Of a stretch of DNA of 45,049 nucleotides, positions 23,155-31,994 are shown piece by piece. The notes below the pieces were generated by a model, which saw only the letters and a program-made list of their open reading frames with translations, searched no databases and had not been told where the DNA came from. Origin of the DNA: Olsenella_L sp051876355. Its GTDB lineage: Bacteria; Actinomycetota; Coriobacteriia; Coriobacteriales; Atopobiaceae. The translations under genes and the position numbers were made by a program. The stretch's first letter is position 1, and each line of letters opens with the position of its first letter. The stretch is from assembly GCA_051876355.1 (NCBI GenBank), contig JBJEHU010000025.1, positions 1 through 45,049 on the forward strand, given 5' to 3'.

Positions 23155-23604
23155 CTAGGAGAGCTTCTTTCCTAGATAGGATGCCGCATACGGCTTGTCG
23201 AAGTTGCCGTTCGTGGCCTTCGTGAGGGCGCCCATGACCTTGCCCATGTCGCGCTTCGTCGTGGCACCAAGCTGGGCGACCGTCTCGTCGATCAGGAGCT
23301 CGAGCTTCTCGCCTGCAACCTGCTCGGGAAGCAGGGAGTCCAAGATCTTTGCCTGCTCCTCGAGAAGGGCAATGCGCTCTGCGTGCGTGGCCTCGCCAGC
23401 CTTGTGGAGGCCATCGAGCTCCTCTGCCGTCACCTTCTGGAGCTTCTTCACGGCTGCCGTGATGTCGGCTTCCGTCACGTCTCTGCGCTCATCGACCTCG
23501 ACCTGCTTCACAGCCTGGTTCACGAGGCGCAGGATCTGCGTGCGGTTCTTGTCGTGTGCCTTCATCGACTTCTTGATCTCGTCGAGCAGTTCCTCTTTCG
23601 TCAA
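23155..23604 (-). CDS. yqeY: GatB/YqeY domain protein
   Basis: A 149-residue helical protein related to the tail domain of the Asp/Glu-tRNA amidotransferase subunit GatB. Its cellular role is unresolved; a tRNA-linked function is presumed. Seen: an N-terminal helical domain with RTQILRLVNQAVKQVEVDE, a central LEEQAKILDSLLPEQ and the C-terminal DMGKVMGALTKATNGNFD, all typical. The start is a TTG at 23604 with AAGAAGGA 8 nt upstream, which gives the usual family length; there is no ATG in frame before purE. It is downstream of purE in one operon. Confidence 0.92.
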   Translation of the reverse strand: MTKEELLDEIKKSMKAHDKNRTQILRLVNQAVKQVEVDERRDVTEADITAAVKKLQKVTAEELDGLHKAGEATHAERIALLEEQAKILDSLLPEQVAGEKLELLIDETVAQLGATTKRDMGKVMGALTKATNGNFDKPYAASYLGKKLS

Positions 23605-23636
23605 GGCTTCATTCCTTCTTCCGGATAGCCGGGCCT

Positions 23637-24098
23637 TTAGGCCTCGGCCATCTCCTTCTTCATCTGAACGATCTTCTCGCGCCACTCCGGCATCGTGGCT
23701 CCCAGGATCTGCGTGGCGTAGATGGCTGCGTTCTTCGCGCCGCCGATCGCGACGCAGGCGACCGGCACGCCCGAAGGCATCTGCACCATCGAGAGGAGCG
23801 AATCCATGCCGCCGAGGTCGGATGTCTTCATCGGGACGCCGACGATCGGAAGCGGCGTATAGGCGGCAACGACGCCGCCGAGGTGCGCTGCCTTGCCGGC
23901 AGCGGCGATGATGACCTTGAGACCGCGGTCTGCTGCCGTGGTTGCCCACTCCTGGACCTTTGCCGGGTTCCTGTGGGCCGAAGCGACGACGAGCTCATAG
24001 GGAACGCCGAGCTCCTCGAGCTCCTTCGTGCATGCCTCCATGGCCGGCATATCGGACTTCGATCCCATGATGATGCCGACAAGCGGTGTTTCTGCCAT
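23637..24098 (-). CDS. purE: N5-carboxyaminoimidazole ribonucleotide mutase
   Basis: A 153-residue class I PurE converting N5-CAIR to CAIR. Seen: IIMGSKSDMPAM (substrate loop), VASAHRNP (catalytic His), AAAGKAAHLGGVVAA and VGVPMKTSDLGGMDSLLSMVQMP. The usual PurK partner is not adjacent. It starts a short operon with yqeY that ends at a strong terminator. Confidence 0.96.
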   Translation of the reverse strand: MAETPLVGIIMGSKSDMPAMEACTKELEELGVPYELVVASAHRNPAKVQEWATTAADRGLKVIIAAAGKAAHLGGVVAAYTPLPIVGVPMKTSDLGGMDSLLSMVQMPSGVPVACVAIGGAKNAAIYATQILGATMPEWREKIVQMKKEMAEA

Positions 24099-24149
24099 GC
24101 AATGCCTCCTAGCTACTCGGGCAGCCCAGGGCTGCCCTTGCCTTATGCG

Positions 24150-25067
24150 CTACTTAGAGCTGGTCTCGGTCGACGTGGAAGATGTATCCGTCGACGTGGA
24201 CGTGCTGTCGGAAGACGATGTCGTGCCCGTACTCGAAGAGGTCGAAGACGACGAGCTCGAGTCCGCCGACTCGGATGTATCACCTGCATCGCCGAGGCCC
24301 AGGATCTCTGTCGGCGACCAGGTCGTGATCTCGCTTCTGAGCTTCGTCTGGATGTCCTCGTCCATGCCGGCAATCGTGCACGTGAAGTTCACGCGGCCAT
24401 TTGCCGAGGTGGACTTCCTCCAGATGAAGGTCATGAACGATTCGAGGTCGCCTGTCGGCTTGAGGAAGCCGAAGAGCGACGAGCGCTCGATCGTGCCATC
24501 GGATGCCCTGTGGACCTGGACATGGTAGATGACCGTATCGATGTCAGGATTGAGGAGTGCATTGACGGCGAAGGCCGTTGCCTGGATCTGCGAGCCTGCG
24601 AAGCACTCCATCGTGTCGCGGGACGACGTATCGATGACCGTGACCTCGACCCTGCCGGTATCCTCCGATGCCTCCTGGATCGTGAAGTCATCTGGGAACT
24701 GCGTGAAGCCATTGCCCCATTCGACGCCGCCTGAGAGGGCAGACGCGACCGTGCGGACATTGACCTCGTCGGAGAGGTTTGCCGTATTGAGGCGGCGTGC
24801 GACGCCGCAGGAGACCTGCGCGAGCACGAGCACGGCAAGGAAGATCAGGATGACCGTGATGGCGGCCTTCGTGATCGACTTCTCGACCGTCGAGCCGGAT
24901 GGGTCGTCTCCGGAAAGCGGGTCGACATCCACGCCGTGGCCGAAGAGGCGCCGGTGAGAGCGCTGACGCTCTGCAGCATCCTTGTTGCTATGGCCTGTCT
25001 CGTCGACCTTCTCGAAGAGCTCCTCTGCCTGTGTGGCATCAAGGGCATTTCTCTGCTTTATGGGCAT
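24150..25067 (-). CDS. Membrane-anchored protein with a Ser/Thr-rich tail
   Basis: A 305-residue protein I do not recognise. A charged N-terminal region of about 65 residues precedes one membrane helix (AAITVILIFLAVLVLAQVSC), followed by an extracytoplasmic domain of about 170 residues with strand-rich sequence and a C-terminal tail of more than 40 residues made almost only of Ser, Thr and Asp/Glu. Such a tail outside the membrane is often glycosylated or serves as a wall-spanning spacer; that role is inferred. The ATG at 25067 has GGAG at 7 nt. It lies between the ABC exporter and purE, all in the same direction. Confidence 0.7.
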   Translation of the reverse strand: MPIKQRNALDATQAEELFEKVDETGHSNKDAAERQRSHRRLFGHGVDVDPLSGDDPSGSTVEKSITKAAITVILIFLAVLVLAQVSCGVARRLNTANLSDEVNVRTVASALSGGVEWGNGFTQFPDDFTIQEASEDTGRVEVTVIDTSSRDTMECFAGSQIQATAFAVNALLNPDIDTVIYHVQVHRASDGTIERSSLFGFLKPTGDLESFMTFIWRKSTSANGRVNFTCTIAGMDEDIQTKLRSEITTWSPTEILGLGDAGDTSESADSSSSSSTSSSTGTTSSSDSTSTSTDTSSTSTETSSK

Positions 25068-25184
25068 GCGCGCACTCCCATTTCCTCGCCGCTGCGCAGC
25101 GCTTGCATCAGGTCCAAGTTCTGCCAGCATATGCCGGCTCATCCAATGCTAAGTATACGCAACTCCCGCGTGCAAGGCTCCCTC

Positions 25185-26954
25185 TCAGGAGCGGCTTCCC
25201 TCAAACTGCATGCGGTAGTAGCGGGCATACGTCCCGCCAAGCGCAAGAAGCTCCTCGTGCGTGCCGCGCTCGGCGATCCTGCCATGCTCGACCGTGGCAA
25301 TCTCGTCCGCATCCTTGATCGTCGAGAGCCTGTGGGCGATCACGATCGTCGTGCGTCCGGAGGCAAGCTCCGTGAGCGCCTGTTGCACGGCCCCTTCCGA
25401 TTCGTTGTCGAGGGCACTTGTCGCCTCGTCGAAGATGAGGAGCGGCGGGTTCTTGAGGAACACGCGGGCAATAGCGATGCGCTGCTTCTGGCCGCCCGAG
25501 AGACGGGCGCCGCGCTCCCCTACCTGGGTCTCGAAGCCATCAGGCAGTGTCTCGATGAATTCGGCGATATTGGCACGCTCAGCCGCACGCACGATCTCTT
25601 CTGCCGTGGCGTCGGGCTTGCCGTAAGCGATGTTTTCCGCAATCGTCCCATCGAAGAGGTAGACATCCTGCTGCACCAAGCCTATCGCCTCATGGAGCGA
25701 TTTCTGGGTGACGGAGCGCACGTCCTGCCCGTCGATTGCGACGGAGCCTTCATCCACATCGTAGAAGCGGGGCAGGAGCGAGCATATCGTCGACTTGCCG
25801 CCGCCCGAAGGGCCGACGAGCGCGAGCGTCTCGCCCGGACGGACCGTGAGGTCGAGGCCGGAGATGACCTCGGTGTCCGTGCCGGGATACGTGAAGTGCA
25901 CGCCACGATAGACGATTCTGCCCTCTGTCACAGAGAGCGGCTCTGCATCGGGTGCATCCTCGATATCGGGCTGCGTGTCGAGGACCTCCTGGAAGCGGGC
26001 AAAGCCAGCCACTGCCTTCAAGAACGTCTCGGTGAAGTTCAGGATGTTCGTGATCGGCGTCGTGAAGAGCGAGATATAGAGCGCATACGTCGAAAGGTCG
26101 ATCGGCTCCATCCTGCCCCGGGCGCAGAGCCAGCCGCCACCGACGATGATGCAGATGTTGAGTATGCCCATCATCACGGCGATGAGCGACTGGTAGATGC
26201 CCATCGCATGGTACATGCGGACCTTCGAGGCGAGATAGGCATCGTTCGAGCGGCGGAACTTCTTCCGTTCCAGGTCCTCTGCGGCAAAGCTCTTGACGAC
26301 ACGGGCACCGGCCAAGGCATCCTCGACACGCGAGTTCACGCCCGAGATCTTCTGCCGGTTCTCCGTGAACACGGCCTCCATGCGGCGGTTCGCGAAGAAG
26401 TTGAAGACGACAAGCACCGCAAGCACCACCGCAAGCACGATGGTGAGCTCGGCGTTGATGCTGGCAAGGATCACGAACGAGCCCACGATCTCGACAAGCC
26501 CTATGAGCAGGAACTCGGGACCGTGGTGTGCGGTCTCGGAGATATCGAAGAGGTCGCTCACGAGGCGGCTCATGAGATCTCCTGACTTGTGGCGGTCGAA
26601 GTAGGAGAAGCTCATGCGCTCATAGGCATCGAAGAGGTCCTCGCGCATCTTCGACTCCATGCGGGCGCCCATCACATGTCCCCAGAAGATCACGAAGTAG
26701 CGGCAGGCGAAGCGCACGGCATACATCGCGACAAGCCCCAGAGCGATGACGCCCAGGGCCGACATGATCGCATCCGGCCCTTCCGTGAAGAGGCCCTTCG
26801 TGAGGATGCGCAGGATCTGCGGAAACGCGAGGTCGATCGCAGCCACGAGCAGGGCGCAGATGATGTCGCCGACGAAGAGGTGCATCTGTCCCTTGTAGTA
26901 GGAAAGAAAGCTCCTCCAGAGCCCCCGCTTCCGCTTTCCTGCCTGCTCTGCCAT
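25185..26954 (-). CDS. ABC exporter, fused permease and ATPase (MsbA/multidrug type)
   Basis: A 589-residue half-transporter acting as a dimer in the membrane. Seen: an N-terminal type IV exporter domain with six helices over about residues 20-310, then the ATPase with Walker A GPSGGGKST, Q-loop GLVQQDVYLF, signature LSGGQKQR, Walker B LLIFDEATSALD and H-loop IAHRLST. The start is ATG 26954 with AAAGG at 8 nt; a GTG three codons earlier is less likely. It is single, not paired with a second half, which suggests a homodimer. The substrate (lipid, drug or peptide) cannot be told. Confidence 0.9.
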   Translation of the reverse strand: MAEQAGKRKRGLWRSFLSYYKGQMHLFVGDIICALLVAAIDLAFPQILRILTKGLFTEGPDAIMSALGVIALGLVAMYAVRFACRYFVIFWGHVMGARMESKMREDLFDAYERMSFSYFDRHKSGDLMSRLVSDLFDISETAHHGPEFLLIGLVEIVGSFVILASINAELTIVLAVVLAVLVVFNFFANRRMEAVFTENRQKISGVNSRVEDALAGARVVKSFAAEDLERKKFRRSNDAYLASKVRMYHAMGIYQSLIAVMMGILNICIIVGGGWLCARGRMEPIDLSTYALYISLFTTPITNILNFTETFLKAVAGFARFQEVLDTQPDIEDAPDAEPLSVTEGRIVYRGVHFTYPGTDTEVISGLDLTVRPGETLALVGPSGGGKSTICSLLPRFYDVDEGSVAIDGQDVRSVTQKSLHEAIGLVQQDVYLFDGTIAENIAYGKPDATAEEIVRAAERANIAEFIETLPDGFETQVGERGARLSGGQKQRIAIARVFLKNPPLLIFDEATSALDNESEGAVQQALTELASGRTTIVIAHRLSTIKDADEIATVEHGRIAERGTHEELLALGGTYARYYRMQFEGSRS

Positions 26955-26984
26955 CGCCTGCACCTTTCTTCCCTTCGCATGGAA

Positions 26985-27006
26985 AGGGAGTGCCGAAGCA
27001 CTCCCT
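26985..27006 (-). terminator. Terminator after the Nudix gene
   Basis: AGGGAGTGC-TTCG-GCACTCCCT on the minus strand, then TTCC. It is also T-rich on the plus side, so it may work in both directions. Confidence 0.7.
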
Positions 27007-27022
27007 TCTTTGCCCTGCTTTC

Positions 27023-27808
27023 TTACTGCTGGTCTGCCGGCACGGGATCCGGCTCGAGCCGTCTCGATACCGCATCGCAGATGAGGGCACCGACGACGGT
27101 CTTCGCATCCTCGATGCGTCCGTCGAGCACGGCATCCACGAGCTCGCCGACATCGACGAGGTCGACATTGATGAACTCGTCTGCATCGGGCGAGCTTTCG
27201 GCGAGCTTGAGCCCTGTTGCCAGATAGATATGGATGAGCTCGTCGGCAAAGCCGGCAGAGGTGGCGATCGTCGTGAGGTATGCCATCTTCTCTGCGGTGA
27301 AGCCCGTCTCCTCCTTGAGCTCGCGCTCCGCGCAGGCCAGAGGGTCCTCGCCCGGCGCAAGCTTTCCTGCCGGAATCTCGACCGTCACGCGGCCCAGGGC
27401 CGTGCGGTACTGGCGCACGAGGCAGATCTGCCCCTCTTCAGTGAGCGCGACGACAGCGACGGCGCCGGGATGCCTCACGACATCGCGTACCGCCATCCTG
27501 CCGTCCGGAAGCTTCACCTGGAGACGGTCGACGTTGAAGATGCGGCCCGTCCAGGCAACATCCTCCGTGAGCACCTGCTCCTCGAGCTGGCGGTCGCGCG
27601 GATCGTCCTCGCCGAGGACGAGAGGACGCGCCTGGGGCGTGCCGGAGAGGTGCGTCTGCGTGCTCCTGTCGCCGTCGAACGTATAGGCGCCTGCCACATC
27701 GCTGAGGGTCGCTGCTGCCTCGGTGCGGGCAGCAGCCAGGTCCTTCTTGTCCGGCAGCACATCGCTCGAGAGCGAGCCTGTCTCTGCCTTCTCGATCTTC
27801 TTTCCCAT
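27023..27808 (-). CDS. Nudix hydrolase, ADP-ribose pyrophosphatase-like
   Basis: A 261-residue enzyme expected to cleave ADP-ribose or a similar nucleoside diphosphate derivative. Seen: VVALTEEGQICLVRQYR, the proline-bearing EIPAGKL and a complete Nudix box (GEDPLACAERELKEETGF), which is the ADPRase layout. An N-terminal extension of about 90 residues is longer than usual and poorly conserved in appearance. The start is ATG 27808, 1 nt after the purD stop, so it is the last gene of purA-purD-nudix. It may recycle ADP-ribose, but the exact substrate is unproven. Confidence 0.88.
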   Translation of the reverse strand: MGKKIEKAETGSLSSDVLPDKKDLAAARTEAAATLSDVAGAYTFDGDRSTQTHLSGTPQARPLVLGEDDPRDRQLEEQVLTEDVAWTGRIFNVDRLQVKLPDGRMAVRDVVRHPGAVAVVALTEEGQICLVRQYRTALGRVTVEIPAGKLAPGEDPLACAERELKEETGFTAEKMAYLTTIATSAGFADELIHIYLATGLKLAESSPDADEFINVDLVDVGELVDAVLDGRIEDAKTVVGALICDAVSRRLEPDPVPADQQ

Positions 27809-27809
27809 G

Positions 27810-29111
27810 CTATGCCTCGAGTGCGGCACGGCCCTTGATGGCCTTGATGCCGATATCGTGGCGATACGTCTTGCCCTCGAACCAGATCTTGTCGCACGCC
27901 TCATAGGCGAGGTTGCGGGCATCTTCGAACGTCGAGGCGACAGCCGTCACATCGAGGACACGGCCGCCTGCGGTCACGAGATTGCCATCCTTATCGAGTG
28001 CTGTGCCGGCATGGTAGACCGTGACGCCGGGCATCGCATTGGCATCGTCGACACCCACGATCTTCTTGCCCTTCTCATAGGAGCCAGGATAGCCCGCGCT
28101 CGTGAGGACGACAGAGACAGCCCAGTCGTCGTCCCAGGAGACCATGTCAGGCGAGAGCGTACCTGCGTCGCAGGCAAGGAAGGCCTCGACGAGGTCGCCC
28201 TTCATGCGCGGCAGCACGACCTGGGTCTCGGGGTCGCCGAAGCGGGCGTTGAACTCGAGGACCTTGGGGCCATCCTTCGTGAGCATGAAGCCGCCGTAGA
28301 GGCAGCCGGAGTACGTGATGCCCTCGCGCCTGAGCTCGTCGATGACCTTCTGCTCGATCTCGACCATGCGGTCAAGCTCGCCCGGAAGAAGGATAGGCAC
28401 AGGAGAGTAGACACCCATGCCGCCGGTGTTCAAGCCGCGGTCTCCGTCGAGCGCGCGCTTGTGGTCCTGGCTCGTCGCAAGCGGCACAAGCGTCGTGCCG
28501 TCCGTAAGCGCAAGAAGCGAGCACTCGGGACCTTTCAGCATCTCCTCGACGACGACCGTCTTGCCGGCGTCTCCGAAGTGGCCGCCGAAGCACTCCTTCA
28601 CGCCTGCGAGCGCCTCTTCGGTCGTGTTCGCGACGATGACGCCCTTGCCGGCAGCAAGGCCGTCGGCCTTCACGACGCAGGGGCCTGCAAGCTCCTTCAC
28701 GTAGGACGCGCAGGCATCCTCGTCCGTGAAGCTCTTCCAGGCTGCCGTCGGCACGCCGGCCTTTTCCATCACATGCTTCGCGAACTGCTTCGAGCCCTCC
28801 ATCTGCGCCGCCTCGGCATTCGGTCCGAAGACCGGGATGCCGGCTGCACGGACAGCGTCGCCGACGCCCTTGACAAGAGGTGCCTCGGGGCCAATCACGA
28901 CGAGGCCGATGCCGTGCTCCTTCGCGAATGCTGCCACCGCTTCAGGGGATTCAGGATCGAGCTCTGCCTTCTCGGCAAGCTCGTACATGCCGCCATTGCC
29001 CGGCGCCACGTAGATCTTGCCGGCACGCGGAGACTGGGCAAGCTTCACGAGCAGCGCATGCTCGCGGCCGCCTGCACCCAGCAAAAGAATCGAGACCTTG
29101 TCTTCAGCCAT
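27810..29111 (-). CDS. purD: Phosphoribosylamine-glycine ligase (GAR synthetase)
   Basis: A 433-residue ATP-grasp enzyme, the second step of purine synthesis. Seen: LLLGAGGREHAL at the N-terminus, VIGPEAPLVKGV, VVKADGLAAGKGVIV (ATP-grasp loop), LNTGGMGVYSPVP, YGGFMLTKDGPKVLEFNARFGDPE (broken: GFMLTKDGPKVLEFN then ARFGDPE), and HDIGIKAI at the end. The start is ATG 29111 with GGGGG 6 nt upstream. It is preceded by the purA terminator and followed 1 nt later by the Nudix gene. Confidence 0.96.
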   Translation of the reverse strand: MAEDKVSILLLGAGGREHALLVKLAQSPRAGKIYVAPGNGGMYELAEKAELDPESPEAVAAFAKEHGIGLVVIGPEAPLVKGVGDAVRAAGIPVFGPNAEAAQMEGSKQFAKHVMEKAGVPTAAWKSFTDEDACASYVKELAGPCVVKADGLAAGKGVIVANTTEEALAGVKECFGGHFGDAGKTVVVEEMLKGPECSLLALTDGTTLVPLATSQDHKRALDGDRGLNTGGMGVYSPVPILLPGELDRMVEIEQKVIDELRREGITYSGCLYGGFMLTKDGPKVLEFNARFGDPETQVVLPRMKGDLVEAFLACDAGTLSPDMVSWDDDWAVSVVLTSAGYPGSYEKGKKIVGVDDANAMPGVTVYHAGTALDKDGNLVTAGGRVLDVTAVASTFEDARNLAYEACDKIWFEGKTYRHDIGIKAIKGRAALEA

Positions 29112-29135
29112 CTCGGGCCCCCTTCTAAAAGACCG

Positions 29136-29166
29136 AAGGTGCCGGCCCAAACTGACCCGGCACCTT
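29136..29166 (-). terminator. Terminator of purA
   Basis: AAGGTGCCGG pairs with CCGGCACCTT around an 11-nt loop on the minus strand; CGGTCTTTT follows, 21 nt after the purA stop. Confidence 0.8.
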
Positions 29167-29186
29167 CCCTGCTTGCTTCGCTGATG

Positions 29187-30467
29187 CTACTTCCAGTAGC
29201 GGTCGATCGTCTGCTCGCGGTCCGGGCCCACCGTGATGATGGAGACACGGACGCCGGCAAGCTGCTCGAGGAAGTCGATGTAGTCCTTTGCCTCGCGCGG
29301 CAGCTGGTAGAAGTTGCGGACACCGGAGATGTCGCACTTCCAGCCCGGCAGCGTCTCGTAGACCGGCTTCGCATGATAGAAGACGGACTGGTGCTCAGGC
29401 ACCGTGCGGTAGGTCTTGCCGTCGCACTCGTAGGCAACGCAGACCTTGATCTCGTCGAGGCAGCCGAGGACATCGAGCTTCGTGATTGCGAGGTCCGTGA
29501 GGCCGTTGACGCGGGCAGCATAGTTCACGACGACTGCGTCATACCAGCCGCAGCGGCGCTTGCGGCCGGTCGTCACGCCGTACTCGTGGCCAACCTCGCC
29601 GAGGAGGTCTCCCGTCTCGTCGAAGAGCTCCGTCGGGAACGGACCGGAGCCGACGCGCGTGAGGTAGGCCTTCGCGACACCGAGGACGCGGTCGATCTGG
29701 GTCGGGCCGACGCCGGAGCCGGTCACAGCGCCGCCTGCCGTGCAGTTCGAGGACGTGACGAACGGGTACGTGCCGTGGTCGATATCGAGCATCGTTGCCT
29801 GGGCACCCTCGAACAGGATGTTCTTGCCAGCCTCGAGCTGCTCGTTCAGGAACAGAGAGGACTCGACGATGTAGGGGCGGATGCGCTCTGCATACGGCAG
29901 ATACGTCTCGCAGATCTGGTCGACCGTGTAGGTCGGCAGCTCATAGACCTTCTCGAGGATCGGGTTCGTGTAGGCAAGCGCGCTCTCGAGCTTCTCGCGG
30001 AAGATGTGCTCGTCGAGCATGTCCTGGATGCGCAGGCCCGTGCGGTTCATCTTGTCCATGTAGCAGGGACCGACGCCGCGCTTCGTCGTGCCGATGAGGT
30101 TCTTGCCGAGCTTCTTCTCATGTGCGCCATCAAGATCCTTGTGGTACGGCATGACGATGTGGGCGTTGCCGGAGATCTTGAGCGCGTCGCAGGAGATGCC
30201 CTGCTTCTCGAGGGTATCGATCTCGCCGAGGAGAACCTCGGGGTCGACGATGCAGCCGTTGCCGATCACAGGATAGACGCCCTTGTACATGACGCCAGAC
30301 GGCACCTGGTGCAGCGCCAGCTTGTGGCCTCCTGCAACGACCGTATGTCCTGCATTCGCTCCGCCGGCGTAGCGGCACACCACGTCGAAGTCGCCAGAGA
30401 TGAGGTCGGTGACCTTGCCCTTGCCTTCATCGCCCCACTGCGTGCCCACAAGCACTGATGCTGGCAT
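29187..30467 (-). CDS. purA: Adenylosuccinate synthetase
   Basis: A 426-residue GTP-dependent enzyme, first step from IMP to AMP. Seen: VLVGTQWGDEGKGKVTD (P-loop with catalytic Asp and His environment), GGANAGHTV, GTTKRGVGPCYMDK, EGAQATMLDIDHGTYPFVTSS (broken: EGAQATMLDIDHG then TYPFVTSS), and VTTGRKRRCGWYD. Length is normal. It lies downstream of dnaB behind a terminator, with its own ribosome binding site (GAGGAGG), the widespread dnaB-purA neighbourhood. Confidence 0.97.
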   Translation of the reverse strand: MPASVLVGTQWGDEGKGKVTDLISGDFDVVCRYAGGANAGHTVVAGGHKLALHQVPSGVMYKGVYPVIGNGCIVDPEVLLGEIDTLEKQGISCDALKISGNAHIVMPYHKDLDGAHEKKLGKNLIGTTKRGVGPCYMDKMNRTGLRIQDMLDEHIFREKLESALAYTNPILEKVYELPTYTVDQICETYLPYAERIRPYIVESSLFLNEQLEAGKNILFEGAQATMLDIDHGTYPFVTSSNCTAGGAVTGSGVGPTQIDRVLGVAKAYLTRVGSGPFPTELFDETGDLLGEVGHEYGVTTGRKRRCGWYDAVVVNYAARVNGLTDLAITKLDVLGCLDEIKVCVAYECDGKTYRTVPEHQSVFYHAKPVYETLPGWKCDISGVRNFYQLPREAKDYIDFLEQLAGVRVSIITVGPDREQTIDRYWK

Positions 30468-30495
30468 GTGATTCCTCCTCGGTCCAAAACTGATA

Positions 30496-30521
30496 AGGCC
30501 CTGCGCAAAGGCGCAGGACCT
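30496..30521 (-). terminator. Terminator between dnaB and purA
   Basis: AGGTCCTGCGC-CTTT-GCGCAGGGCCT (one G-T-type mismatch) then TATCAGTTTT on the minus strand. Confidence 0.8.
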
Positions 30522-30596
30522 CCTCAGTATACGGCAGGCATGTGCCTGCCGATTCTGTCATCTCGGATTGAAGAGAGTCTCCAGAGTGGAGCTTCC

Positions 30597-31994
30597 CTAC
30601 TCCTCGTGGTGCGTGTCGACCTCGACGAACTTCGTGGAGCCCGGAAGGAACGTGAGCGGCACGACGCCGAGCGGGCCGGAACGGTTCTTCGCGATGATGA
30701 AGTTCGTGACATCCTTGTCCGGACGGTCGTCGCGCGCCGCCTCCTCGTCGGTCATCGAACGGTCGAGGAGGATGACGATATCGGCGTCCTGCTCGATAGC
30801 GCCGGATTCACGCAGGTCGGAGAGCTGCGGCGTCTTGCCGGTACGCGATTCGACCTGACGGGAGAGCTGCGAGAGGGCAACAACCGGCACGCCCAGGTCC
30901 TTTGCCATGATCTTGATGCCACGGCTCATCTCGGAGACCTCGGTCGCACGGGAGTCGGAACGCCGTCCTCCCGACGGAGGGGACACGAGCTGGAGGTAGT
31001 CCAGGATCACGATCGCGTTCTTCTCCTTGCCATGGAGCATGCGGCGTGCCTTGGCGCGGACCTCGGTCACGGTCGTTCCCGGCGTATCGTCGATCATGAT
31101 GTCAAGATGCGAGAGGTCGACGGTTGCCTGCAGGAGCTGCTGCCACTGGTTGTCGCGGATGTTCGCGGCACGGATGTCCTGGAGGCTCACGCGTGCCTGG
31201 GCCGCGAGCAGCCTCTGCGCGATCTCGACCTTGGACATCTCGAGCGAGAAGAAGGCGACGGTCGTGCCGAGAGCCGCCGCATTGACGGCGAGGTTCAGGG
31301 CAAAGGAGGTCTTGCCGACGCCAGGACGGGCGCCGACGACGATCATCTGGCCAGCGCGCAGGCCGAGGAGCTGCTTGTCGATGCCCGGGAAGCCTGTCTG
31401 GACGCCGAGGAACTTCTCGTCCTGCGCTGCCATCTCGCCGAGCTCGTTGTAGAGGTCCTCCATGACAGTCTCGAGCGTCGAATAGTTGCTCTTGATGTCA
31501 GAGTCCGTCGCATTGAGGATAAGCTTCTCTGCCTGGTCGACGACTTCCTTCGTATCCTCAGGCGCATCATAGGCAAGCGCTGTGACCTTCGTCGATGCCT
31601 GGATGATCTTTCTGAGCGTCGAGTCGCGGCGCAGGATCTCTGCATGGTGGCGCCAGCTTGCAAGCGCGAACGAATTGCCGGAGAGCTCGAGGAGGTACGT
31701 GCTTCCGCCGACCTTCGCAAGCTCGCCTTCCGACTTCAGGTAGTCGGCAAGCGAGATCGGGTCGACCGGCTGGCTCCTGTCGAAGAGGTCGCGCATCGCA
31801 AGGAAGATCGTGCGGTTCGACGGCACGTAGAAATCATCCGGGGAAAGCTCGACGAGCGCATCCTGGAGCACATCGGGAGAGAGCAGCATCGCGGAGAGGA
31901 CCGATGCCTCGGCAGCCGTATCCTGCGGCATGACGGGCTCGGCCGGAAGCTGAGGCGTCTCTTCCTTGCGCCGGTATCCTTCATTTTCGGCCAT
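30597..31994 (-). CDS. dnaB: Replicative DNA helicase
   Basis: A 465-residue hexameric helicase of the replisome. Seen: an N-terminal helical domain starting QDTAAEASVLSAMLLSPD, the RecA-like domain with Walker A GARPGVGKTSFALN, AFFSLEMSKVEIAQRLL, Walker B IVILDYLQL and the arginine-finger region near ESGAIEQDADIV. There is no intein. The start is ATG 31994 with GGAGG 5 nt upstream. It stands apart from rplI by a strong terminator and a 310-nt gap with its own promoter region. Confidence 0.97.
   Translation of the reverse strand: MAENEGYRRKEETPQLPAEPVMPQDTAAEASVLSAMLLSPDVLQDALVELSPDDFYVPSNRTIFLAMRDLFDRSQPVDPISLADYLKSEGELAKVGGSTYLLELSGNSFALASWRHHAEILRRDSTLRKIIQASTKVTALAYDAPEDTKEVVDQAEKLILNATDSDIKSNYSTLETVMEDLYNELGEMAAQDEKFLGVQTGFPGIDKQLLGLRAGQMIVVGARPGVGKTSFALNLAVNAAALGTTVAFFSLEMSKVEIAQRLLAAQARVSLQDIRAANIRDNQWQQLLQATVDLSHLDIMIDDTPGTTVTEVRAKARRMLHGKEKNAIVILDYLQLVSPPSGGRRSDSRATEVSEMSRGIKIMAKDLGVPVVALSQLSRQVESRTGKTPQLSDLRESGAIEQDADIVILLDRSMTDEEAARDDRPDKDVTNFIIAKNRSGPLGVVPLTFLPGSTKFVEVDTHHEE

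Noticed and set aside
25185..26954. ABC exporter as part of a bacteriocin or RiPP export system with the radical SAM gene
   Set aside because: The two are 11 kb apart, no precursor peptide or peptidase domain is seen, and the exporter lacks a C39 domain.
27723..30458. 911-codon open frame on the plus strand
   Set aside because: Antisense to purD and purA, which are unambiguous; the translation is rich in Arg, Asp and Leu without motifs.
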